Shown here: in pieces, positions 1 to 5,948 of the stretch
Position numbering within the stretch: the stretch's first letter is position 1
Layout: each line of letters begins with the position of its first letter
Source: an uncultured Flammeovirgaceae bacterium
Lineage (GTDB): Bacteria > Bacteroidota > Bacteroidia > Cytophagales > Cyclobacteriaceae
Length of the DNA: 6,079 nucleotides
Assembly: GCA_946480685.1 (NCBI GenBank)
Contig: CAMLLI010000296.1
Coordinates: 1 to 6,079 of the forward strand
Direction: 5' to 3'
The notes under the pieces: generated by a model
Seen by the model: the letters and a program-made list of their open reading frames with translations, nothing else
The model's database searches: none
What the model was told of the DNA's origin: nothing
Made by a program: the position numbers and the translations under genes

Positions 1-1
1 C

Positions 2-2245
2 GACCTCACACTGACCGATGTTGCGTTGTATGATTCCGTCAGTCGCAAGAATATAGCGAACTGTGGCAAGCTGAAATTGAAATATTTTAACCTGCTCGAT
101 TTTGCCTTCGATAAAAAATTTCAGGCAGACGAACTTAGTGTGGAAGATGCGGATGTAAATCTTACACCGGAAACGATCAAAAGAAAAGGCGCTCAGACAG
201 CTGATGATAAAATCGATAATGTAAACGTGCGGCTGCTATCATTCAAGAATGTTACGGTGCGTTATGCAGATGAAAGTAATTCGCTTCGGGTAAATAATCT
301 CTCACTAACCGTAAACAACCTGAAGACGCAACCAGCCGGAGGTTATACGTACGCGGTTAGCGATATACGATTTGCCAATGGATGGGTGCGCAACACCTCA
401 GGAACGCTGGTGTCCAAAATGAAAGGTGTTGACTTTGACGGCCGGTTACTGCGCGCAGCAGAGGTAGATGTGCAAAAAGATAGTTTGCATCTGTATGCCC
501 GGCAGATTATGGCGTTGAAAGAAGGTGATGAACCGTTGCAAAAAAACTATAAACACTGGAAGGCAATACATTTCAATTCGCTGGAGATAACGGGGAGGCT
601 ACCCGCCCGTTCGGGTGAAAAGGTAAACCAGGAACCGAAAGATGATCTGTTTGAATCAATCGGACAGCTATCGGCAGGTAATGTTAAAATTAACATACAC
701 CGCGATCAAAAATATATAGTATGTCAGGGCAAAGACCTTGAAATTGAAAAGATGATTTCTGAAAACGGCCATGTGAAGTTTGATTCCCTTCGCGGGCAGC
801 TTACCGATGTGGATGTAAAATTAAAAACGTTCTCGATGCAGGCACGGCACATCGCGATGAATTACCCGGCACATTTTCAGGTGACAAATCTTCAGCTCAA
901 AAAGAACACTATAGAAATTTCAGCTCCGGTTCTGGACCTGGATAACCTCGTGTATGATGAAGATTTTTGGAGTGTGCATAAACTTAAAGCGAACAAACTT
1001 GAAGTTATCAAAGATGGTACGCTATGGTTTAGCTCCGATGCCCTGGTGATGAACGATGCGGAGGTAGCGAAAGATGAACCGCCATCCATAAAGCGACTTG
1101 AAGTATATAATCCGTTATTGATAATCCCCGCAAAAGAGAAGAGACAGAAAGGATCCGATCGCGAACGTGTAGCACCATCTGCCATTGTTCACCAGTTTGT
1201 GGTTCATCCCGGGCAAATAAAATGGAAAGACAAACAATCCTTAACGTTTGGCAAGCTGGAAGGAGATACTCGCAGTGGAAACATTCGCTGTGCTTCACTG
1301 AAAACAGAGACCGAAAAAAGTTCGATCCAGGTGTATGATATAGTACTGAAGGATAGTAAAGTAAATATAGATTCGGTTCATATCAGTCCGCGAAAAGAAT
1401 GGGTGTATAGCAACACGACAGAAAGCGACATCATTGATGCGCGCTTTCATGGAATTATACTTCACGGTTTTTCAGTCAACGACATGATTGAACATCGTGT
1501 ATTGAAAAATGCAGATATAGCAGTTGAACGTTTTTCGTTTGATATAAAACGTGATAAGCGAATGCCCGATCCGCCTATGATCGAAAAGCCTGTAACATTA
1601 GAAGGCTTGTTGAAGCTTCCTCCGTCTGTTACCATTAATCGTGTTGATTTGAAAAATGGTCGCATCCAGTATACCGAAACATCGGAGAAAACTGGTGAAA
1701 ACGGTGTGGTGGTGTTCGACAATATAGCAGCCAATCTCAAAGTCGGTAAAACGCGCAATGAACCGCCATTCGTTATGCTTGCAACGGCACGGCTATACAA
1801 CGAAGGATCATTGCACGTAACGTATGAAACGCTGGACTCCTCTTCATTCAAACTCAATGTGCGTCTCAGGGATTTAAATCTTGCGGCCCTGAATCGTGTA
1901 GTGGTACCGTTGCAAGGCATTCACATCAAATCCGGATACCTGAAAAAATTTGATCTTCAACTTACCGCGGATGCCGAACAGGCCAATGGTGCTTCGGTGA
2001 TTTCGTACAACAACCTACATCTCGAAATACGAAAGCCCGGAGATTCCGAAAAGAAACGCTGGGGCAATGAAGTGCTTACATTTCTCGCAGACGGCATTTT
2101 AAAAAACAGCAAGGAAAATGCAACAACCGTTATTAATCAGCCGCGCGTCAGGCATAAAGCCATTTTTAACTACTGGGTTAAGTCGGCCATGCAGGGCGCT
2201 GTAGGCGGTGTTCTGCGCGGAAAACACAAGAAAATCAGGGCTTAA
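2..2245 (+). CDS. AsmA-like (DUF748-like) envelope protein, 5' end cut by window edge
   Basis: The frame is open from base 2 to the TAA at 2243-2245, giving 747 visible residues with no in-frame start that must be used; the true start lies left of the window. The TTG at 26 is only an internal Leu codon. The protein is made of repeated short amphipathic beta-strand units of the type 'L-x-V-x-N-L-x-L-x-V' (for example around bases 265-330, 600-700 and 1640-1760) with no transmembrane segment in the visible part. The last ~60 residues end in a basic tail with the motif FNYWVKSAMQG (2165-2197), which resembles the C-terminal ends of AsmA/DUF748-type proteins of Bacteroidota as I remember them. 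AsmA-like proteins are usually anchored by one N-terminal helix and lie in the periplasm, where some bridge membranes and may carry phospholipid. Family assignment is by repeat style and C-terminal motif, so moderate; the cellular role is inferred. The next gene starts 85 bases downstream on the same strand. Confidence 0.6.
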   Translation, partial: DLTLTDVALYDSVSRKNIANCGKLKLKYFNLLDFAFDKKFQADELSVEDADVNLTPETIKRKGAQTADDKIDNVNVRLLSFKNVTVRYADESNSLRVNNLSLTVNNLKTQPAGGYTYAVSDIRFANGWVRNTSGTLVSKMKGVDFDGRLLRAAEVDVQKDSLHLYARQIMALKEGDEPLQKNYKHWKAIHFNSLEITGRLPARSGEKVNQEPKDDLFESIGQLSAGNVKINIHRDQKYIVCQGKDLEIEKMISENGHVKFDSLRGQLTDVDVKLKTFSMQARHIAMNYPAHFQVTNLQLKKNTIEISAPVLDLDNLVYDEDFWSVHKLKANKLEVIKDGTLWFSSDALVMNDAEVAKDEPPSIKRLEVYNPLLIIPAKEKRQKGSDRERVAPSAIVHQFVVHPGQIKWKDKQSLTFGKLEGDTRSGNIRCASLKTETEKSSIQVYDIVLKDSKVNIDSVHISPRKEWVYSNTTESDIIDARFHGIILHGFSVNDMIEHRVLKNADIAVERFSFDIKRDKRMPDPPMIEKPVTLEGLLKLPPSVTINRVDLKNGRIQYTETSEKTGENGVVVFDNIAANLKVGKTRNEPPFVMLATARLYNEGSLHVTYETLDSSSFKLNVRLRDLNLAALNRVVVPLQGIHIKSGYLKKFDLQLTADAEQANGASVISYNNLHLEIRKPGDSEKKRWGNEVLTFLADGILKNSKENATTVINQPRVRHKAIFNYWVKSAMQGAVGGVLRGKHKKIRA

Positions 2246-2291
2246 TGGTAACCCCAAAATTCAAATAAATATTGTTGTAACTCTTAATACA

Positions 2292-2299
2292 TTCTTTTG
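2292..2299 (+). promoter_or_regulatory. possible -7 element before the small membrane protein gene
   Basis: TTCTTTTG differs by one base from the Bacteroidota -7 consensus TAnnTTTG and lies 31 bases before the ATG at 2331. The nearest upstream TTG (2272-2274) is 17 bases away, shorter than the usual 19-21. It is weak, and read-through from the upstream gene is equally likely. Confidence 0.25.
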
Positions 2300-2330
2300 T
2301 ATTTTCAGGGCTTGGAGATTGTGTGAGCTT

Positions 2331-2954
2331 ATGAAAAAGTATGAAAGTAGTTTGGTTAAAGCATCCCTCTGCATTCTCAGAAGCCATCTGTCAATTCTGT
2401 TTGTACTGACATCGGCAGTATATATTATTAATCACTTTAGTCTTCCGGAAATTGATGCGCGACTGGTGCTTGCGTTCCTGGGGCTATACTTGTTGGGCGT
2501 ATATAGTTATCTCGGTATAACCAATAATGATTTTATACTTACGGATGACACGCTCGAGGTTGTTGGCAAAGTGCCGCTGTTCAGAAGAAGAAGAAAATTT
2601 TCGCTATACGATATCAACATGGCGTTGTTCCGGCACGACTGGACAGATACAGTAGGGGAGGGCATCAAGCCGCGCATCCTGCAGTTTTTCGTGAAGGAGA
2701 TCTCGCACTTGTTATTTCCGTTTGATTACAAGTGGGTTGAAATCACTACGTACCACACGTTTCGTTTTTATTGCTTCGGTCTCTCCTATAATTACTTTGA
2801 TAACAAAGGACCTTTGTTCGAAGATCTTCACAAAGCGTTACGCACAAAAGGTATACCTGTGAAGTGGACCCGATATGCTTCGGCGTTAACCCGAAACAAT
2901 CGATTTGAAAGAGCACAGGAAGATCAATCGCATAAATATTTCAGCAAACCCTGA
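2331..2954 (+). CDS. unrecognised two-helix membrane protein with soluble, possibly PH-like C-terminal domain
   Basis: The product is 207 residues if translation begins at ATG 2331. The frame is open back to 2208, but that would overlap the preceding gene and add 41 residues of unlikely sequence, so 2331 (MKKYESS) is preferred. Two hydrophobic helices are visible, about residues 18-36 and 44-63, with a short loop between them. The rest is soluble: a segment starting NDFILTDDTLEVVGKVPLF, a basic patch RRRRK (85-89), then alternating strand-like stretches (WVEITTYHTFRFYCFG, 135-150) and a likely final helix (FEDLHKALRTKG, 163-174). Two helices followed by 'x-L-T-x-D-x-L-E-V-x-x-K-x-P' strands recalls bacterial membrane proteins with a PH-like fold, but I do not recognise the family and give no function. 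Its last 31 bases overlap the end of the opposing ATPase gene. The gene lies 85 bases after the AsmA-like gene and may be co-transcribed with it. Confidence 0.75.
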   Translation: MKKYESSLVKASLCILRSHLSILFVLTSAVYIINHFSLPEIDARLVLAFLGLYLLGVYSYLGITNNDFILTDDTLEVVGKVPLFRRRRKFSLYDINMALFRHDWTDTVGEGIKPRILQFFVKEISHLLFPFDYKWVEITTYHTFRFYCFGLSYNYFDNKGPLFEDLHKALRTKGIPVKWTRYASALTRNNRFERAQEDQSHKYFSKP

Positions 2955-3892
2955 AGCGTGGTGTACCGGTTATCTCCGGCTGTCCATACATAAGTGCTAT
3001 GGTTCTGTTCTATGTTTACAGTAGTCTCTCCGTTGTGCTGAACGATCTCAAAACCATTTCTTTCCAAGGCGTTCCTCGTCCATAGGTATTCCGAACCATT
3101 TCCAGTCAATTGAATCGTTCGCGAGCGACTAACTTCATGCTTTACTTTTCCGGTTCGAAGGTCAAAACCTTTAAACCTGAATATATCATCGAACGAACCA
3201 TTTAAGACTAAATCTTCCGGTATGCCGGTGATGATATTTTTCTGGTTGCCGGCAAGCCATATATAGTCCGCTGTTTGCAGCGCCAGATCAAGTTCATGTG
3301 TTGCAATGAGTATAGCCTTATTGGTTTTGCGTGCAAGGTTCCTGAGCATGCGCATGATCTCAACACGATTATTCAAATCCAGGTGCGCAGTAGGTTCATC
3401 CAGTAAAATGATCGGTGTAGTCTGGGCGAGTGCGCGCGCAATCATTACCATCTGTAATTGCCCATCACTCAATTGATATAACTTTTTGGAAATGATATTC
3501 CGAATGTTAACCTGGTCGATCGCTTCATCAATAATGCGGAGGTCGTCTTCGCGCAAGCTTATATTCCAGTTTAGGTATGGATATCGGCCGAAGGTGACAA
3601 GCTCATACACCGTCATGCCCGGAGTAGTAATCTTATCGGTTAACACAACGGCAATCTGTTGCTGCAGTTCTGCATTATCGGTATGTATATATATACTGCC
3701 CTCTATTTGTTTCTGCAGGCCTGCAAGGGTACGTATCAATGTAGATTTACCAATGCCATTTGGCCCCATAAAGCAAACCAGTTCACCTGCATATAGCGCA
3801 AGGTTCTGTCTTTCGAACAGGGGTATAGATTGGCCGGGATACCCGACTGAAAGATTTTTTGTTTCCAGTAACGATTTCTTCTCCCCGTTCAT
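2924..3892 (-). CDS. ABC importer ATP-binding protein, FecE/BtuD/FhuC type, with C-terminal extension
   Basis: This 322-residue cytoplasmic ATPase powers uptake of a ferric siderophore, haem or cobalamin through the permease encoded just upstream. Visible motifs in order: Walker A GPNGIGKST (residues 43-51), signature LSDGQ (141-145), Walker B IILLDEP (161-167), D-loop region AHLD (169-172), and switch His H199 in ATHELD. The Q-loop position reads AVVLTDK (81-87), with Asp86 where most ABC proteins have Gln; as I recall, related Bacteroidota ATPases have VLTE here, so this may be a clade trait. Usual FecE-type proteins are about 255 residues; this one carries roughly 70 more at the C-terminus, with its own strand/helix pattern ending TTLQGLLKYLCD. 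The ATG at 3892 is chosen because it gives a normal N-terminus (MNGEKKSLLETKNLSVGYPG) and overlaps the permease stop in an ATGA junction, implying translational coupling. The frame is open upstream, but that stretch is permease coding sequence in another frame. Substrate cannot be decided from the sequence. Confidence 0.95.
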   Translation of the reverse strand: MNGEKKSLLETKNLSVGYPGQSIPLFERQNLALYAGELVCFMGPNGIGKSTLIRTLAGLQKQIEGSIYIHTDNAELQQQIAVVLTDKITTPGMTVYELVTFGRYPYLNWNISLREDDLRIIDEAIDQVNIRNIISKKLYQLSDGQLQMVMIARALAQTTPIILLDEPTAHLDLNNRVEIMRMLRNLARKTNKAILIATHELDLALQTADYIWLAGNQKNIITGIPEDLVLNGSFDDIFRFKGFDLRTGKVKHEVSRSRTIQLTGNGSEYLWTRNALERNGFEIVQHNGETTVNIEQNHSTYVWTAGDNRYTTLQGLLKYLCD

Positions 3893-4899
3893 GCGCGCAT
3901 CTTTGAATGTCTTACAATAACCCATATCACTACCGGTGCTCCGATCAGAGCGGTAATTGCATTGATAGGCAACACCTGTGTACTGCCTGGTAGTTGTGAC
4001 AGTATATCGCAGAAGAGCATCAATACTGCGCCCCCGATCATCACCGTTGGAATGAGGATTTTGTGGTTGGTAGTTCTGATCAAAAACTTTACAAGGTGAG
4101 GAACTGCCAATCCTACAAATGCTATAGGGCCGCAAAACGCTGTAACGCCTCCCGTTAATATACTTGCTGAAAAAATGATCCAGAATCGCGCTCGTTTCAT
4201 ATTAATACCAATACTGGCAGCGTAGTTATCCCCCAGCATCCAGGCATTTAAAGACTTGACCAACGCCATGGCTATACTACCGCCTGTGAGTAACACAAAA
4301 GCCAGTACCAGGAGCTCTGTCCAATTCAATCCTCCTAAACTTCCAAAGGTCCAGATGAGATAGGTCTGCATTTCTTCAGCACGACTTATATATTGGAGTA
4401 CGCTTACAATAGAGGAGGTTCCGGCTCCGATCATAAGACCGACAATAAGTAAAGAGACGTTATCGAGAAGTTTTTTTGAAAGAGCCAGCATAATAAGGAA
4501 TACCCCCGTGCATCCCAGCGTGGCAGCGATAGCTACCGTCCACGGATTGGGAGTGCGCAGGAAGCTGATGCCGGCAGCCTGACTCATAAAGATTAAGGAT
4601 ACAGCCAGGCTCGCACCTGAACTTAGTCCGAGTACATCGGGTCCTGCCAGCGCATTTCGAAAGAGCGTTTGCATTTGTAGTCCGCTCAGGGCTAATGCGC
4701 CACCGGCTAATATACAGGTCAACGCTTTCGTCATTCTGAAATTCCAGACTATATCTCTCCATATAGGCTCAGAACTTTCCCCGCCCGTCAGGATGGTTAC
4801 TATCTCTTTAAAAGGAATATGCACACTGCCCAGAGAAAGGTTAAGACCGAACAGCAAAATCAGAAGTAAGGGAAGAAGCAGCCAGCGATTATTATTCAT
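3889..4899 (-). CDS. FecCD/BtuC-type ABC importer permease
   Basis: This 336-residue inner-membrane permease is of the FecCD family, which as a dimer forms the channel of iron-siderophore, haem or vitamin B12 importers. Hydrophobic segments run through the whole length, consistent with the family's ten helices. Recognisable family stretches are GGALALSGLQMQTLFRN (66-82) followed by LAGPDVLGLSSGASLAV (84-100), CGPIAFVGLAVPHLVKFLI (256-274), and LPINAITALIGAPVVIW (310-326). The start was set at ATG 4899 (MNNNRWLLLP), which puts the first helix at the N-terminus and gives a normal family length; an in-frame GTG at 4944 would add 15 residues. The stop overlaps the ATPase start by 4 bases (ATGA, 3892-3889). 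It is the first gene of a two-gene operon with no substrate-binding protein beside it, so the ligand is unknown. No convincing Bacteroidota -33/-7 promoter was found upstream on this strand. Confidence 0.95.
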   Translation of the reverse strand: MNNNRWLLLPLLLILLFGLNLSLGSVHIPFKEIVTILTGGESSEPIWRDIVWNFRMTKALTCILAGGALALSGLQMQTLFRNALAGPDVLGLSSGASLAVSLIFMSQAAGISFLRTPNPWTVAIAATLGCTGVFLIMLALSKKLLDNVSLLIVGLMIGAGTSSIVSVLQYISRAEEMQTYLIWTFGSLGGLNWTELLVLAFVLLTGGSIAMALVKSLNAWMLGDNYAASIGINMKRARFWIIFSASILTGGVTAFCGPIAFVGLAVPHLVKFLIRTTNHKILIPTVMIGGAVLMLFCDILSQLPGSTQVLPINAITALIGAPVVIWVIVRHSKMRA

Positions 4900-4912
4900 T
4901 GAGAAATAGTAG

Positions 4913-4928
4913 CGGATTTTTAAATCCG
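4913..4928 (-). repeat. inverted repeat in the permease 5' untranslated region
   Basis: CGGATTT, two bases, AAATCCG forms a perfect 7-bp dyad whose near edge is 13 bases before the permease ATG at 4899. It could fold in the mRNA leader and affect initiation, or be a protein-binding operator. It does not match a repressor site I can name; the role is inference. Confidence 0.4.
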
Positions 4929-5025
4929 GCTGAAATTTAGTCACCCTTTTAGCATTTAAAATTCTTTTTTTTCGCTCCGTGAAACGTATTTAGAAGACGT
5001 GCTGGTGGTCTGGAGCATTCCGTAT

Positions 5026-5075
5026 AAAAAGCAGTTTCCAGAATTATTTTCAATATAAAATTCTGTTTGAACTGC
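5026..5075 (-). terminator. possible intrinsic terminator or attenuator, - strand
   Basis: Two nested pairs of arms face each other: GCAGTT (5031-5036) with AACTGC (5070-5075), and CAGAATT (5039-5045) with AATTCTG (5059-5065). They are separated by a small asymmetric internal loop, with 13 bases at the centre. Read on the - strand, the hairpin is followed at once by TTTTT (5030-5026), the form of an intrinsic terminator. The stem is AT-rich and interrupted, so strength is doubtful. As it lies before the importer operon, it could act as a leader attenuator, or stop antisense transcription. Confidence 0.4.
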
Positions 5076-5140
5076 TAAAAAGACTATAAATATTAATAAA
5101 AGCGTTGATGGATTAATCTGCTACAAATGGCGAAAGGAGC

Positions 5141-5152
5141 CGTGATTTCACG
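5141..5152. repeat. small dyad CGTGATTTCACG
   Basis: This is a perfect 5-bp inverted repeat with a 2-base centre, about 60 bases upstream of the rplC -33 element. It is short enough to arise by chance; an operator role for either divergent unit is only possible. Confidence 0.25.
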
Positions 5153-5181
5153 ATCTGCCACCTATGAGAGGAGCATTATCT

Positions 5182-5214
5182 CCACATTTCCCAAAAATTT
5201 TGAAACCCACATTT
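5182..5214. repeat. direct repeats CCACATTT flanking an A/T dyad at the rplC promoter
   Basis: CCACATTT occurs at 5182-5189 and again at 5207-5214, with 25 bases between starts. Between them lies CAAAAATTTTG (5192-5202), an inverted repeat around one central base. The second copy overlaps the -33 element of the rplC promoter, so the arrangement could be a regulator site or an upstream activating element. This is inference from position only. Confidence 0.35.
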
Positions 5215-5242
5215 GGTAACTACCCTTTAGTTCCTATCTTTG
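5212..5242 (+). promoter_or_regulatory. Bacteroidota-type promoter of the rplC operon
   Basis: TTTG at 5212-5215, a 19-base spacer, and TATCTTTG at 5235-5242 match the Bacteroidota primary sigma factor consensus (TTTG or TTG at -33; TAnnTTTG at -7) in full. Transcription would start near 5247-5250, leaving a leader of about 66-69 bases before the rplC ATG. This is the strongest promoter in the window, as expected for ribosomal protein genes. Confidence 0.85.
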
Positions 5243-5253
5243 CAGTCCTTTTT

Positions 5254-5294
5254 GCAGAAAGAGTCTACCCAACGTATACTTTGATAGCAGAAAG
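5254..5294 (+). repeat. direct repeat GCAGAAAG in the rplC leader
   Basis: GCAGAAAG occurs at 5254-5261 and 5287-5294, 33 bases between starts, inside the predicted untranslated leader. It could contribute to leader structure or protein binding, as ribosomal operons are often autoregulated, but the repeat is short and may be chance. Confidence 0.3.
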
Positions 5295-5315
5295 TCCTGA
5301 AAAACAAGCACAACT

Positions 5316-5948
5316 ATGCCTGGCATTATAGGAAAGAAAATAGGAATGACTAGCGTATTCGGCCCGGATGGCGAGAATATAGCTTGCACAGTGATCGAGG
5401 CTGGTCCCTGTGTAGTAACACAGGTAAAGAGTGAAGAAACGGATGGATACCGCGCTGTTCAACTTGCCTTTGGTGAGAAAAAAGAAAAGAACACGACTAA
5501 GGCGGCCATCGGTCACTTTAAGAAAGCCAACACAACTCCTAAAAAAGATGTTGCTGAATTTCGTGATTTCAAAACTGAGTTCGACGGTTTAGTTGAGCTT
5601 GGAAAAGAAATCCGCATCCAGGATATCTTCGTTGAGGGTGATTTCATTGATGCCATAGGTACCTCTAAAGGTCGTGGTTTTCAGGGTGTTGTAAAGCGCC
5701 ATAACTTTGGTGGTGTAGGTGGAGCTACACACGGTCAGCATAACCGTCTTCGTGCACCTGGTTCAATGGGTAACGCATCGTTCGCATCACGTGTACCAAA
5801 AGGTAAACGCCTTGCCGGCCGCATGGGTAACGATCGCGTAAAACTTACCAACCTTCAGGTTGTTAAGATCCTTGCTGATCAGAATTTGATCGTAATCAGT
5901 GGCTCTCTTCCCGGAGCTAAGAATTCAACTGTAATCCTTCAGAAATAA
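5316..5948 (+). CDS. rplC: 50S ribosomal protein L3
   Basis: The product is 210 residues, about the length of Escherichia coli L3 (209). L3 binds 23S rRNA early in large-subunit assembly, and its long central loop reaches toward the peptidyl transferase centre. Clear family stretches are [15 protein letters not shown] at the N-terminus, [17 protein letters not shown] (115-131), [18 protein letters not shown] (138-155), [15 protein letters not shown] (163-177) and [11 protein letters not shown] (194-204). Ser155 lies where E. coli L3 has Gln150, the residue methylated by PrmB. The start is ATG 5316; there is no Shine-Dalgarno sequence, but the 16 bases before it are A-rich, as common in Bacteroidota. 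The gene directly follows the promoter at 5212-5242 and no rpsJ precedes it. The stop codon shares one base with the rplD start (TAATG). Several Ile codons are ATA (residues 5, 9, 22 and 114), unexpected for a highly expressed gene. Confidence 0.98.
   Translation: MPGIIGKKIGMTSVFGPDGENIACTVIEAGPCVVTQVKSEETDGYRAVQLAFGEKKEKNTTKAAIGHFKKANTTPKKDVAEFRDFKTEFDGLVELGKEIRIQDIFVEGDFIDAIGTSKGRGFQGVVKRHNFGGVGGATHGQHNRLRAPGSMGNASFASRVPKGKRLAGRMGNDRVKLTNLQVVKILADQNLIVISGSLPGAKNSTVILQK

Larger units (their letters stand above)
4900..5315. other. divergent intergenic region between importer operon and rplC
   Basis: This 416-base, AT-rich region separates the importer operon (leftward) from rplC (rightward). 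It holds, from left to right: an inverted repeat at 4913-4928 just before the permease ATG, a long two-part inverted repeat at 5031-5075 with a T-run on the - strand side, a small dyad at 5141-5152, direct repeats CCACATTT at 5182-5214, the rplC promoter at 5212-5242, and a repeat-containing rplC leader. I find no tRNA, no recognisable cobalamin riboswitch boxes and no convincing small open reading frame. Confidence 0.6.

Noticed and set aside
1462..1920. 152-residue open frame on the - strand inside the AsmA-like gene
   Set aside because: It is antisense to a well-supported coding frame and has no recognisable protein features.
2208..2330. Longer N-terminus for the two-helix membrane protein starting at 2208
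   Set aside because: It would overlap the AsmA-like gene, and the added 41 residues do not look like part of the protein; ATG 2331 gives a normal N-terminus before the first helix.
3893..4135. Longer N-terminus for the ATPase starting at 4135
   Set aside because: This stretch is permease coding sequence in another frame; the added residues have no ABC similarity, and ATG 3892 forms an ATGA junction with the permease stop.
4900..4944. GTG start at 4944 for the permease
   Set aside because: It would add 15 polar residues before the first helix and place the 4913-4928 dyad inside the gene; ATG 4899 fits the family length better, though GTG cannot be excluded.
4981..4988. TACGTTTC on the - strand as a -7 element for the importer operon
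   Set aside because: One mismatch to TAnnTTTG, and no TTG or TTTG lies 19-21 bases upstream.
4974..5016. Possible small structured RNA bounded by GCTCC and GGAGC
   Set aside because: Only 5 bp of outer pairing with little consistent inner pairing, and no match to SRP, 6S, tmRNA or tRNA features I know.
4900..5235. Cobalamin riboswitch in the importer leader
   Set aside because: I looked on the - strand for the conserved B12-box and core sequences and did not find them.
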